DNA of 64,000 nucleotides, from contig CM040126.1 in NCBI GenBank assembly GCA_022559845.1, positions 127,944,886-128,008,885 on the forward strand, read 5' to 3'. This document shows positions 44,041-56,353 of this stretch, in pieces. This DNA is from Amorphophallus konjac. Its lineage: Eukaryota > Streptophyta > Magnoliopsida > Alismatales > Araceae. Under the pieces are notes generated by a model. That model ran no database searches. It had not been told where the DNA came from and saw only the letters and a list, made by a program, of their open reading frames with translations. A program made the position numbers and the translations under genes. Positions within the stretch are counted from its first letter, which is position 1; each line of letters begins with the position of its first letter.

Positions 44041-46811
44041 TTCTCCTCTCCTTCTGTAGACTGTTCCATGTGATCAGGGTCTCCGCGCCTTAGTGAGGGA
44101 GTTCTAGCCCTCGCCTCTTTTCCTTTTTTCCTTATTCGTCTGAGTCTGGTCTTGGCACCACTCCTTCTTGTTAAGCCACTTTCAATCCTTCGCTTCCAAT
44201 CCTTTATCTGCCTAAGAGGACTATCCCACGATGATCAACCTCTCGCGGCAGCTGCTTTAACAAAGGTTGCAAGGTAATATATTTGACGTAAGTATGCATT
44301 TATATGATATCATTACCTCATTACTTCACGCATGATTTTCAAAATGAAGTGCTTCCTAACAAGATTAAGAGTGGTGTTTTAGATCTTTATCTTAGGCTTT
44401 TGTTAAATTAAATCATTGTTAAAAAGAGTCTTTAGGCTTGCTTATGCAACACCTTGGTTAATAAGAACCCCGCGCTGGGAATTCAACATTCTCTCCATGC
44501 CTGTTAAGATCAACCCTCAGCTGGGCACCTTACACACTTCACGGCGTCCTTAGCCGGCTCCTTTGGTTAAACATCGTTGCTACCTTGGCCATGCCATGAG
44601 TATATCTGAAAGTCTTTTCTCTTCTTTACTCGGCCACGTGCAGGGACAAGAGGTTGACGGATGAGATGACCAACCTTGGTAATCCCCAATACGAGAGGAG
44701 TCTCAAATAGGGGCAATCTTGACCCAAACTAAATATGAATTTCATGATATACATCTCGCCAAAAGGGCTATTATGAAAATTAAGTCAGAATTTCGATAAA
44801 AGCAAGATTGTGAATTATGGCATGACAAGAGTGGCAAAGTCCCCGCAGGGAAAATCCTGGTCGTATGCATGTCAAGGGTCTAAAAATCAAAGGCATAAAG
44901 CCCCGGCGCAACAGACTACCTCTTTGAGGGGGAACACCTTGGAAAGAATTCAAGTCCCGACATCTCCCATCCTGCATAAAGCTTATCTCCAATTATTCTT
45001 CTCTTCTCCCTCCAAGACCGAATGTTTCTCAGGTATGGCCTTGGTAGGGGCACCGTTGATCAAGGGCAGTCGGTTATAGGGCGCCACCCTTCAATGCACG
45101 CCCAGCTTTGGGGCAGTTTTTAGCAAAAGGGGAAGGAACGAGGACCCCTAGCCAGTGGTTTAAGACACCCTTTGATGCTGCTTTAGCAATGTCTAACCAA
45201 AATCAAACAAAATTGAATATTTCTTGTCCAAAATCTATAAAAATTTGAATATCTTTCCCAAAATTCATAAAAATTGAAATATTTTTCAAAACCCATAAAA
45301 ATTTACATATTTTTCCAAAATTCATAAAAATTTGAGTATATTTTCAAAAACCACATAAAAATTTGCATATTTCAAAAAAAAACTCCATAAAAATTGCATT
45401 GTATTTTCTGATGGTGTTTTGCAGAACAGCTTTGCAAGGACCAAGAGCACGGGATGAGTCCTATCTCCACTCATTGCTATCAATCTATTGATTCTCCCGA
45501 TATTCTCATGACATGCCACCCTGGGCATTTTTGGTTATCACCTCCTTATATCATTTTGGTTATATCTCCTGATTATCATTCTGATTATTCATCTCCAGAT
45601 CTTTCAATCAACTCCTACTAATTTCTCTTGATCAATTCTGCCGATGGGCATTATCAGATCTTGATCATTCAACTCCAAATCTTGATTAGCCAAGTTGGCA
45701 TCCTCATGACAAAATAACAAACAATGATGCTTTGCAATATCATGATTCAACTCATAATGGTTACTATGTTGTGACATGCTATTGATGCTTTGATTCATGC
45801 TATGCTTGCTACGCTTAAATGCCTTATTCATTGCTTGTTATCTTTTATATATTGGCTGATGAATTTTTGAGCGCAGGATAGAAGCTCTTGGTCCCACCGA
45901 CTGGGCATCATCATCCAAGCCCCACGGTGCTTGCAGCTCAGTTCTCAGTTCCCATGCTCATTGCACCACCATCTCCTGTATGCATTTTACTATATGTTAC
46001 ATATGCTACTAGATTATATCAAGGACCTTGTGGCTTTGGTAAATCTGGAATTTGAGTTCCCCTTCATCAAAAACGATGACGATTCCAGAGGCATCTTAGT
46101 CATACGGATAGGCCGTTGAGCCGTCCGAGACTGGGGACGATGGTTCCTTTTTATGAGTTGGTGCGTGGATAAACGGGCTTCGGCTTAGTATCAGCTCGTG
46201 AAATCGGTTTCTTGACCCAGTCTTGGCAGCTTAGCAATATTATCCTTGATTATCTTATATTTTCATTTGATTTAATTTTTCCTTTTAAACCCAGCATGCA
46301 TTCATGTAGGAATTTGAAACAATTGTTGAAAAATCATTCTGATGAGCTGACTTTGAGGGTTGAAGTTGATCTTAATCTTTCCAGATATGAGATATTCCAT
46401 GCCGGATTGAATCTTCAGTTCGTTTTGTTGCTGTTTTGGGTGATTTTCTCGAAAGCTCCTTGTTTGGATTTTTATCATCTTATTTCAATCCTTTCCTTTG
46501 ATCCACCTTGGCTGCAGCACGTCCACTGGCTGGTAACCGCTCCCCAATGGTGAAACTTACAGGTTTGTGACCTGGGGTACTTCCACCGCGCTGGAAGTTG
46601 ATCATTTATTTTATCTCCTTCGTGCACCGCGTGCACAACTCCCCTTTTATCCAAACATTGTTGATTTCATTGAATTTCCGAGATTTGCTTCATCTCGTGC
46701 TTTTGATTTGATTCTCATCAAGTGATGTTGATTGCGTGTCTCATCACACCTTGGCATCTACTTTTCAGTTTGCTACGCTCCCTTGCAAAGCAGACGCCAA
46801 GGCGGGGCAGC
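44041..46811 (+). other. 3' interior of the non-autonomous element, noncoding
   Basis: No domain is recognised. At 45220-45410 an AT-rich motif (CATAAAAATTTG...ATATTTTTC) repeats five or six times at about 30-40 bp. The stretch ends with a weak G-rich tract AAGGCGGGGCAGC (46799-46811) just before the right LTR, the likely polypurine tract. Confidence 0.6.
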
Positions 46812-48385
46812 TGTAGACACGCTAAAATTGACATTATTTTGAGTATATTTCATATTGCCGTGCAATGCCCCATTTGACCCTCAAATTAGCTTGTTTGAGT
46901 GGTTTTTCCCATTTTTATTGAATTTCTCCTATTTTTCCCCAATTTTTCTTGATTTTCTCTTATTTTCTCCTTTTCCTATTTTTCTGATTTTCTGGGCATT
47001 TATCTCATTTTTGAAATTCACGACCTGGGTAAGGGCGTGTTTTTAACAAAACACGACCTGATCTGGGGCGTTTCTTTGAGAAGGACGCCCACATCTGAGG
47101 GCGTCAATTCTTGTGTTTGACCGACTTCCCCGTTTTAAAGACTTAAATTAACGCCCTTCCCAGGGGCATATTTTTAAAAGTTACTTTGCCTGAGGCGTGT
47201 TTTACATTTTTTAAATATGGGGAGTTTTTATTTCTAAAATTGGTTTTGAAAGAAACGCCCTTGTGCAGGGCGTGTTTTTAAGAAACGCCCTCTGGGCAGG
47301 TCGTCAATTCAACAATTGACGCCCTGAACCAGGTCGTGTTTCACTTTTGTGCTCCGAACGAACGCAGCCTTTCCCCAGAGAGTCCCTGCTTCGTTTGGGC
47401 TCTTGCCCAGCTTAATCCTCCCCTCCTTGGGCTCTTGCCCCTTCTTATCCTTTCCCTTGTTGGACTCTTGCTATTCTTATCCTTTTATCTGTTTGATCTA
47501 ATCCTTTTTATAGAGCTTCTGCGGCTCTGTTAAGGAGGTTGGATCCCTTTACCGATTCTTCTTTTTTTCCTCTTCCTCTTCTGTCTTCTTTTCTTTCTTC
47601 TTCTTCTTCCCTTTCTATTCTTCTGTCTTCTTCTTATTCTTCTTTCCCCTTCTTCTTCTATTTTTTTTTCTTCTGTTCTCTTTTTTTGTTGTTTTTCTTC
47701 TTTTTACAGGAACCGAAGGGGCTTTTTGGCTAAGGAGGAGGACTTTCAACATCAACCTCTTCATCCCTTTTGAAGCTTTCTCCCCATTGAGCATTCAAGC
47801 CAAGGAGCACCAACTACAAACAAGATTTTTTTATCTCATCTCATTTTCATCATCTTGTATTTTCATTAATTCATGCATGCATCATATTTCATTGTTTTAT
47901 TGATTTTTCTCTCCATCATTGAGATCTCCCATAAGTGAAATTCATGCACTCTTTCCCCTTAATTTTTATTCATATTTTCATGCATGCATCATATTCCTCC
48001 ACACCCTCTTTGCATAGGGGTTTAAGGGCAACCACCCTTAAGGTGTGTTCTTCACCATGTTATCATGCTCATATTTTTATTTAGGATTTGATGCTACACT
48101 CACCATGTTTCTAATCCATATCTTTGTTGGTGTTTGTTTTTTTTTGCAAGGGTAATTAATTGAAGAACTCTCTTCATCGGTCGGCCGATTTAGAAGAGAA
48201 AGGAGCACTCACAATCCCGCGTTTTCAAGGTATTTTTCGCGATCCCTCCTCCATTTATTATTGTTATATTCTTTGAGGCGTTCGCGTCTCTGGCGATCAC
48301 AAATTCCCCTTAGCACCTCGTGCTATTTCATGATTCTTTATTCATATTCTTAATTTTTCCTTAAGTGGATTTATTAGGATCTACA
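46812..48385 (+). repeat. 3' LTR of the non-autonomous ORF element
   Basis: 1574 bp, matches 37972-39554 along its whole length with a handful of substitutions and short CTT-run length changes. It is followed by the right ACAGC duplication (48386-48390) and the resumed Tat gag. Confidence 0.92.
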
Positions 48386-48390
48386 ACAGC

Positions 48391-49202
48391 GTCTCTTCTT
48401 TCCCCTACCTAAGGGCGAGCAGGGTCACCGTGGACTTGGCCACCTTTCGACAGTTGATAAAGTTCTCCTTGAACAGCTTCTTGAGCTGCTGGAAGGAGGA
48501 GATGGTCCCGACCAGTAGGGACTTGAATCAGGCCCGGGCGTTCTCCCGGAGGGTCGTCACGAATGCCAGGCACTTCACAGTGTCCGAGGCCCGGTAAAAC
48601 ACCAAGTGGGAGTCGAAGTTGTGCATGTGGTCAACCGGGTCGGTAGTGCCATCGTAGGAGGTGAATGACGGCATTTGGAGCTTTGGCAGGATGGAGACCT
48701 CCATGATTTCCCTGGAGAAGGGAGCATGGAAGTCCATGTCATCGTCGATCAGGCCGCGATTCTTAGCGGCCAAGAGGACGTCATCCAGGTATCGGGCTTT
48801 GTCCTCGATCTCATTGAAGCGTTGGAGCCGGCGATCCATCTCCGGGTTGGAATGCAGTGGGCTGTGTACCCTTGGTGCGGGCTGGCTACGCGATCGTCGG
48901 GTCCTGGCGACCGAGGCGTAGGACGCCTCACGTACTTGGTGGGGGTTCTCCCTGGTGTGTCCCCTCTCGTCCTCCCGTCGTTCGAGCATGGCGCATTGAG
49001 GTTCGATCCTCAGGTTCCGGAGCTTCTAGCAGAACTCTGTTAGTGCTCGGATTTGCTGGCGAATTTCATCTAGGTCACCTGGGGTGACCTCTCGTCGGGG
49101 ATGAGCGGAGGAAGCTTCCTGCGATCCCCGGCGGGAGTTGGGTCCCTGGTGGGAGCTGTGTCCCCGGTTGCCGGCATTGCGGAGGCTTCCATGGGGTGCC
49201 AT
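48391..49202 (-). pseudogene. gag: Gag N-terminal half of the Tat-lineage element
   Basis: On the minus strand an ATG at 49202 lies 40 bp after the 5' LTR edge. The frame reads MAPHGSLRNAGNRGHSS, has a TAG near 49026, continues through an ATG at 48989, RRLQRFNEIEDKARYLDDVL, MEVSILPKLQMPSFTSYDGT, DPVDHMHNFDSHLVFYRASD and CLAFVTTLRENARA. A TGA near 48526 then falls where gags usually have W (ARAWFxxL). FKSLLVGTISSFQQLKKLF and NCRKVAKSTVTLLALRQG-like residues follow, up to the insertion at 48390. This is the canonical retrotransposon gag capsid domain. Confidence 0.85.
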
Positions 49203-49220
49203 AGCTTTCTGCTCTAGATT

Positions 49221-49241
49221 CTCACAGACGGCGCCAAGAAG
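49221..49241 (-). promoter_or_regulatory. Primer-binding-site leader of the Tat-lineage element
   Basis: Immediately after the 5' LTR the minus strand reads CTTCTTGGCGCCGTCTGTGA. The TTGGCGCCGTCTGTG form is common at this position in plant Tat and related gypsy elements. tRNA identity not assigned. Confidence 0.75.
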
Positions 49242-50113
49242 TGTAGAGGCAGGAAAATAGTTCCTAGGCCACGTACCACCTTCTCTATTTATTTGTTGGG
49301 GAAGTCGTCTCGCGCCCGTGGAAGCCTGCAAACACCAGAAGCCAGAAAGGTGTCAGAAGGAGTCCCGGGTGTTACCCCAGGGGACAACCCTCCGATGCTT
49401 AAGTCAGCAACGGTTTAATGAAGCACAAAGAAGAGCGAGTTGAGAGAGAGAGAAGAAAATCGTAGTCGAAAGCTAAAGGGTCGTGTAGATCCTCGGAGCG
49501 AGTGCTCGCCGCTCCCATTGTCCACTCGGAGAGTGCTTGCTGGGTGGTAAGGTTGCCGGAGGAGAGTTTCCCTTTCAACGTTGGTCGTGACTGCTTCCTT
49601 CTCGTTATCCCGTAGGATCAGTAGCTCTACTTTCTTGCATAGTAGTGTGGGGGTTTTAGTAGAAGAATCCACCATGTCTGTCTTCTCTGTCGTTCTTCCC
49701 TTTATAGGGGTTGTCTTGGGGCGAGGGGCCTCATCAATTAATAGGGAAGGGTGTTCGTATTAGAGTAACCATCTCCGCTATAGTGGAGAAAGCTTCCCGT
49801 TGGGGGGCGATTACCCCGACGTTGGCTGGTCCCGGGGTGAGTCTTACGGCGCTCGTGGGGCGTGCTCGCCTGTTATGGGGTCAAGGCCGACATCACGGGG
49901 GCAACGGTCGGTCGCCGGAGAGTCCTCCGGCGATAACTATGCTTGGGCCGTAACATTTACGCCTTGTAGAATCCGATGCTCTTTTGGGCTAGGCCTCCCC
50001 TTGGTGGGCCACATCCACATACCCGCCTCTTGGGCGCGCTCCCTTGAGAGCTATCTGTCGTTGGCCTATTACTACTGGACCGTTCTTGGGCCGAATCGGA
50101 TTTACCCTCCTCA
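49242..50113 (-). repeat. 5' LTR of the Tat-lineage element
   Basis: 872 bp, TG...CA, partner of 15240-16111. The TATA-like CCTATAAAGG lies at about 49698-49708 on the minus strand. Confidence 0.85.
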
Positions 50114-52439
50114 GAAATTATTTTACCTTACAATTGTAAATGAGGATAAAATTTGGAATGTCAAAACACTAATTCTAATATCAAAAATTGAGAAATAACA
50201 TCCATAAAGTTCACGTACCTACACCCAGTCACAAGGTTTGAGATGCAATCCATATAGGTGATTAACTAGATTAAACCATAAGAAATAAGACAAGTATTAA
50301 ATAATTTCCTAAATTAAGTGGATATAGAACCGACCGAAAATTTACAATAACTCAATGGGTTGGACAGTGAAGAAATAGATTGGGCTCAGAGAGGAACAAA
50401 TTATTATCATGTTGGATTTGATCTAATGTGGGCATACATATATATAATAAATTGTATATTATGGATTATCATAAAGTTTATCCCGATTCATGTGATTAAT
50501 TAAGAATTTAGGGATATAAGTATTTAAAGAAAAGTATGGGTCATATTTTAATTATGTGTAGAGACCATGGTGTTATTTCTATTTTTATGATGGGCTAAAA
50601 TAGAAAATGACACCAAAGGGTGCTATACCAGTATGCACAACAACGGTCTCCTTGTTTTAAGAGGCCGGGTCATGGTCCCAATCTATACACGAGACTTCTT
50701 GATGTAACAACACCTATGGACCTAAATTGTAAGCAAGCAACTTGAGCAGCGGACTCACTCTAGCGAACACGTTCGCGTAGCACACACTAGTGCCCGTAGG
50801 CGACTCAGCAATGATGGGGAGGATCGGAGGTGGGACCTCGATGCTCCAAGGGTTGGCTAGCTTGGGGAGGACCCCAAATGGGCTAGGGATGCCCAATTCA
50901 CGGGCGGCCAGCACACCAAGGGCGTGGGATGTAGGGGATCACTCACAACTCGCCCGCGGTGATCACTCACGTCAATAGCAATTTTGGGCCGAGCTCTCAC
51001 TCTCCGTTCGACGAAGCAACAGAGATAATACTATGCTAAGCAATGAATTGAAACCAGACAAGAGGGGAACCGAGGCTCACCTAGTCGGTGTGAAGACGCC
51101 GACTCCGGTCCGCGTCGGTGTAGCTTCAGATGGCTACATGCTAATACATGCACTACACCCCTTGCAAGAGGGTTGGACTAGGGGTGGGGAAGTAGAATTA
51201 CAACCAAAATGTACCTCCACGCAGGGAGGGGCGCTCAGCCGGCCAGGCGGGGAAGGGAAAAGCCGAGTTAGGAACTAATTGGAAGGCGGTTGCCGGTTCT
51301 GTCCGCTCTCTAGAACAGGGGACAGGCAGTCGATGTCGGTGCCGCCGCGGCGACTCCCAAACTCCGTTTGCTACGAAAATAGCGGCAAAACCTCCTGGGT
51401 TAGCCCAGGAGGATGTCAGATTTTTGGAAGGACTTCTGGTTGCCGGCGTTGGTCGGAGCAGGGCCGTGAGCAGGGTCTTTGTTCTCTGGTTCTATCTGCT
51501 TCAGCACCACTGCCGCAGAAAGACGAGGTCGCCACGGGTGCTCCTGGGCTCTGATTCGGGCGTGTCTAGAGTTGTTGGATTTTTTGTCAAGCCCTCTTCG
51601 AAATGCGACCCACGATGATGCCGTAGGAGGTTCGAGTAGACAAGGACAGCCCGAATAGTGAACGGGTGTCGGTTCAGTCCTAGAGTGGACAGAACAGCAC
51701 ACCCGAGGGAGAAAATTGAGAAATCGCTGCTCCGGATGCCGAACGGGGTGCCGCTTCTTGGTAATGGAAGAATACTTGTCGTAGAAGCTGTCAGCCAAGT
51801 GGAGCCTCAAGAAGCACAGGAATGTGGCCGTGGGAGCTTCTGGAAGTTGCTTCAGGTTGCTGACCAGACCTACCCTGCGCAGTCGGAGAAGAACAGCTCT
51901 CCCTGGTATTCAAGAACTCAGACGGAGACGAGACCACCACCGTTGCAAAGCTAAACAGGAAGATGAATACAACGGTATATGGTACGCCCTCTGAAGCTTC
52001 TTGGTGATGTCATGGCAGCCTTAGAAAGTAGCTGGTACTCTACTGCCTGCGAGCTGGGAATAGGATGAAGGTGTAGGGTTGTGTGTATGAGGGTGGGATG
52101 GCCAAGGGAAACAAGGGGGGAATGGGGAGGACGACCAGGGTAGGAAGGGGGTGTTGGGGAGGGGTTTGGGGCAGCTAGAAAGAGAGGGAGATTCAAATTT
52201 GGGCCTTGGGTGAAGCCCCTTCAACCTTGGGGAGATGGAAGGGTGCTTGGGAAAGGGTAGTGGGTGGTTAGGGGTTGGAGGGTGGCTTGGAGATTGGTGG
52301 GTTCTACCTTGGGGGTTGGGGGGACTTGGATGAGTGTATGGGGAAGGGGGGATATTAATGAAGAGTGAATGGGAGGAGAGAGAAGAAATTTCAAAATTTG
52401 GGGGTAGGGAAGAGAGAGAGAGAGAGGGGGGGACCCCTT

Positions 52440-52440
<1 letters not shown>

Positions 52441-52476
<36 letters not shown>
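52441..52476. repeat. (GA)n microsatellite
   Basis: An almost pure GA run, with a second run at 52411-52429. Both lie downstream of the minus-strand TATA box, where plant leaders often have CT repeats on the transcribed sense strand. Confidence 0.85.
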
Positions 52477-52478
<2 letters not shown>

Positions 52479-52594
52479 TGAGAGAGATAGGGGAGGGATG
52501 TGGAGAGTCTCACTCCAAGGGAAGAAAATTCTCACAAAGGGTTTCTTTCTATTCAAATATTCATCAAATGTTACAAATGAGAGAGGGGAGGGGA

Positions 52595-52604
52595 CTATTT
52601 ATAG
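52595..52604 (-). promoter_or_regulatory. TATA box (minus strand)
   Basis: The minus strand reads CTATAAATAG, with CCCCTCCCCTCTCTC following at the distance of a start site, then the CT-rich leader. It is one of the best plant-type TATA boxes in the window; what it drives is unknown. Confidence 0.5.
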
Positions 52605-53109
52605 ACTCCATACTTTTCCTAGGACCAAAGTGACCTTGACAAACCCACAATTGACCAGCCTGTCCCAAGGGGGGGTGCCCCTGGGCCTAGCCCAATGAAT
52701 TGAACCCATAAACGTATCTAATCAACATAATGACTGAGAACTTAGGTAATTGACCCTAAAACCTAGGTACCTGACTCAAATAAAAGAAAAATTACATAAT
52801 TATGACTCAAAGAAAATATAAAAATTACATGACTAGACTCAGAAAAATACGATGAACATAATGGCGCATGCCAACGAACAATCTAAGCCTCGAAAAAATG
52901 TAGAGGGGCAAGGGATGCCCCCATCACTTCTCCTTCTCCTGGACATCTCAACACCTTGGAGTGCCGTCGGAGAACACTGTACTGGATTGGAAGATCATTT
53001 TTCATGGATCCAGGTATGTTTCCACTGTAGTTTTTTGGTGTTTTGACATGGAGATCATTGGGCAACTCATGTTCTAGAAATTTAATCTCCCTCTCAAGAA
53101 TCCTAACAA

Positions 53110-53121
53110 TGGTATCAGAGC
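53110..53121 (+). promoter_or_regulatory. Primer binding site (initiator tRNA-Met type)
   Basis: TGGTATCAGAGC follows CTAACAA, a common plant copia LTR end. The LTR itself (before 53108) is not delimited. Confidence 0.75.
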
Positions 53122-54231
53122 ACCTTAAATCCATGTTAGAACCATGACAATCGAGTTTTCTACGGTCGCATGCTTCCTGTTTGACTGGCTGAAGATTCAG
53201 GTTAAAAAAAAAAAGTTGGCTGGGCCACCACCATGGCGGCCAGCCGCGCAGGGGGAAAGCCACCCCCGCAGGGGTTGAGCCGGGGCCTCCCGCCGGTGGA
53301 ATCCATCCCGCCGTCGTGTATGGACCACAGTTTTCCTACGGGATTGGCACTACAAAAAACAAAAACAACAAAACCAAAAGGCGATGGGAAAAAGATTTTT
53401 CCCAATCTCAACCCAAGGACCCAGTAGAACTTTACAGTTTTTCTTTTGAACCCCCAGTTTCTATATATACATATTGATGGTTTCCTGGCGTGGATGTGAG
53501 AAATAACATTATATTAATACTCAACCATTCACACCCACCCACATATACTGTCATCTTTTATGCACAGTATGCTCTTATGTACACAGAGGTTCGATTTACC
53601 AGACTTTATGTGAACATAAGACCTTAAACTCTCGAGTTAAATTGGTCTTTCTTTGATATAACATGCCTTCATAATTTCCTTTATAGTTTATCAAAGAGTT
53701 TTATTTTGTGAAGTATCTGGATCATTTGATTCCTTAATAGTTCTACACTTTAAGTATGTGTGCTTGTTACCTAGAAAGATCCAGATAATATTGTGGCTTC
53801 AAATTTTGGTAGATTTAACATGTCTAATATTTTGAATTAGATTAATTGAAACAACATGCTACCAAAGTAGCCTCTCTTGTGAAAATTAATTTATTTTAGA
53901 ATATCAAGATGGTTGCGAGTATTTAATTCATGTAAATATTTACTAGCCCAAAGGATAATTAATATTTGACCAAATTACATATATGCACATTTGTAATAGT
54001 AAATATGTGATAATTATTTCGTATTTCATGTGGATAATAAGTCGGTCCAAAGAAAGGCTTATTGTTTGACAGAATTTATTGTTAATATTTGACTGTTACA
54101 CCAAGAGTATCACTTACAAATTAATATTCTTGTCCAAAGATAAAATATTAATGTTGTGCTAGATATCTTGTGATGGGTTGTACCATTATTTGAAAATTAT
54201 TTTCAACATAATATGAAACTTATGTGAGCTA

Positions 54232-54484
54232 TTGTTTTATTTTGTTACAGTTACAAGTTCTGCTAATAATATTTCTGCCAGCATTAATTCAATTCTTATG
54301 CTTAATGGTACTAACTTCAAGACATGGAAGGAGAACGTGATGATCGTTCTCGGTGTTATGGATCTAGACCTTGCATTCAGACTTGAACGGCCTAATGAGA
54401 TTATAGAATCCAGTTCTACTGAGGAAAAGAGAGACCTGGAAAAATGGGACCGTTCAAACCGCATGAGTCTTATTGAAGTTGTGG
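54232..54484 (+). pseudogene. gag: Copia gag, N-terminal piece
   Basis: After a TTGTTACAG acceptor-like site the frame reads ANNISASINSILMLNGTNF and KTWKENVMIVLGVMDLDLAF, then KWDRSNRMSLIEVV. This is the UBN2-type copia gag start (LNGTNFxxWKxxV). It breaks at the insertion around 54485 and resumes at 57022. Confidence 0.8.
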
Positions 54485-54920
54485 TGAGTATTTAGAAAAA
54501 AAAAAGGTATTGGGCTCATCCATAAGGGACGACCCATTTGGGCATCCCAAAATAAAAACATATGGAATGTTGGGAAGTTGGTAAAAGTTAACCCACTGGA
54601 CCCGATGAGTATTTGATATAAGTGGATGGGTTCACTCAAAAGAATGGGTCCGAGTGAGAAATACTACAGCACAATCGAGGATTTTTGTTTTAAAGACTTA
54701 CCAATTTTGTCTAGCAGGAACTGTACCTGACCATCATTTTCGATTGAAGCTGCACTTTATTTAGCAAGGATCTAAACAGGCCCAAATAAGAAAGAAATGC
54801 AAATTTAGGTTATTGCAGGCAAGATGAGTTCAGACAATAATACTAGTAGAGGTTTTATTGATAAAAGAGTGTGGCACACAATTATGCATATGCATGAGAA
54901 AAAAAATGATGTGAATAGTG

Positions 54921-55028
54921 ATGTGAGTCAAAGATGGAATGAATGAATGTGAAGCATATGGCCACTCACGATGTTTTATTCAATCTATTAAAGAACTTTG
55001 TCATCATCAAAACCAAGGAGGGCACAAC
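54921..55028 (-). repeat. Direct repeat of LTR start, left copy
   Basis: About 100 bp (AAAGATGGAATGAATGAATG through CCAAGGAGGGCACA) is repeated almost exactly at 56921-57019. Sequence to the left of each copy differs. It marks the start of each LTR of the SIRE-like insertion. Confidence 0.75.
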
Positions 55029-56059
55029 AATCTCCCCCTTTTTGATGATGACAAAAAAACACAAAACAACCCAAGCAATTTAAGCTAATAAAGGGAAGAT
55101 AGAGTAATATAGAGAGAACTGAGACAAGTTTCACTACTATGTCAGCCAAACAGACATGAAAGCAAAACACTTATTTTCCAATGAGTGTCAAGGAACATCA
55201 CTCCAGAATTCAACAGCATATCCATTTACTTACTGAACCATGAGCATATCAAGACTGGAACGTCAAAAACATAGCAACTTCAAAACAAGACATAGTAGGA
55301 CATGATCACAAAATATTACTTTCAGCAAATTGCTAGTTTTGGTATTGGCCCGTTGGAATGGCAATCAAGAGGGGGTGAATTGATTGACGGGAAATTTAAA
55401 ATTATCAACAGCGCACGAGCAAGCAAACCACAAATAAAAACGCAGCAACCACACACACCAACAAGATAAACCAAACGCACAAGAGCACAACCACAGGAGA
55501 CGAGCAATTTTAGGTGGTTCGGACGCACCCAAGTGCGATCCTACATCCACCCCTCTCAACTTGAGAGGATTCCACTATAGAGAGCTACACTGAATAGCAC
55601 ACACACACAAACACGAGGTCAAGGACCTCTATCCACACACACACACACGCCCAACAAGGGCATTCCACGGAGATCAGATCTCAATCTCTCACACACTATA
55701 TCTGAGTTTGAAAATAAAGAGAATCACATGAACATTAAGCCTAAGACTGATGAAGAACATTAAGGACAACTCCCCCTGTCTATTGGAATGATGGCGAGCT
55801 ATGCTTCAACAGAGACGTCCGTGGGTTGATGGGTTCCTGAAGACGCTGAGACTTGGGAAGATGATCCACGCAGTAGGATGATGTCTTGATTGCTGAACGA
55901 AGTTGCTCGGATGAAGATCGATGAAGCTGCTCTTCGAACCATGACCTTCTCTTCCACACGCAGGTGCGCCTCTGCTCCCGAGGATGAAGACGCCCAACAC
56001 TCGTGTGGCACCGTTTGCAGCTCTGGTCGTGTGTCCTTGGGACGCCCTAATCATGGGCA

Positions 56060-56070
56060 TTTATATCCTG
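56060..56070 (-). promoter_or_regulatory. TATA-like box of the SIRE-like LTR
   Basis: The minus strand reads GGATATAAATG. It lies downstream of the palindrome array in the minus direction, so the array would be in U3. Confidence 0.4.
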
Positions 56071-56353
56071 GGGGATGGCACTCCTAGCTGGAGGAAGGAG
56101 GAGATTATTCTCTCCTTTGATTGGTTCTGCAAATCCGACGTGGCCATTTCTTTATCATGTTCGAAACCTGCACGAAATAAGTTATATCAGTGTTAGACTT
56201 AATCAAATGATGTTAATTAGGTTTAATAGTCTAAGCCACATGATTACTAGTTAATCCCAATGACTAACAAGTGATTTGCACGTGAAGTATGGCCCACACA
56301 ATTAATAGATGAAATATATAGCGTAAATCGGAGAAAATAAGAAAATTCAAGAG

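Larger units (their letters stand above)
37972..48385 (+). mobile_element. Non-autonomous LTR retrotransposon with one long ORF and no pol
   Basis: LTRs at 37972-39554 (1583 bp) and 46812-48385 (1574 bp) start TGTAGACACGC and end GGATCTACA, and differ by few substitutions and short indels. They are flanked by a perfect ACAGC duplication. The interior (7257 bp) has a leader with TTGGCGATCACGGTGGGA (39557-39574, primer-site position), a stem-loop array, one 955-codon ORF, an overlapping second frame, AT-rich repeats and a short G-rich tract before the right LTR. I find no protease, RT or integrase motif. It must rely on another element's enzymes. The leader style suggests Ty3-gypsy, but the family is unknown to me. 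Confidence 0.9.
15240..50113 (-). mobile_element. Tat-lineage Ty3-gypsy retrotransposon carrying three nested insertions
   Basis: Two 872-bp direct repeats (15240-16111 and 49242-50113) bound this element. On the minus strand the order is 5' LTR, leader, gag, protease, RT, RNase H, second RNase H, integrase, tandem repeats, antisense ORF, polypurine tract, 3' LTR. Dual RNase H, 3' tandem repeats and an antisense ORF are known features of the Tat clade (Tat/Ogre/Retand). The LTRs differ at roughly one base in ten over the first 115 bp, mostly by transitions, so it is old. The flanks TGAAT (15235-15239) and GAAAT (50114-50118) are at best a degraded target duplication. Without the nested elements it would be roughly 10 kb. 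All domains contain stops or frameshifts. Confidence 0.85.
50114..53108. other. Unclassified region with a minus-strand promoter
   Basis: No retroelement or host protein domain is convincing here. From 52605 leftward the minus strand looks like a transcription unit start: TATA box, then purine/pyrimidine tracts, then a GC-rich part (51300-51960) with a 136-codon frame (51810-51400) of no recognised family. A perfect hairpin CCTCCTGGG-TTAG-CCCAGGAGG lies at 51391-51412. It may be a solo LTR or the 5' end of an unidentified element. 50114-50700 is AT-rich with nothing recognisable. Confidence 0.35.

Noticed and set aside
51391..51412. Rho-independent terminator
   Set aside because: The hairpin has no following T-run, and the genome is clearly a plant nuclear one, where such terminators do not apply.
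52883..53263. 126-codon minus-strand frame over the copia primer site
   Set aside because: It spans the primer site and leader of a plus-strand element and matches no domain I know.
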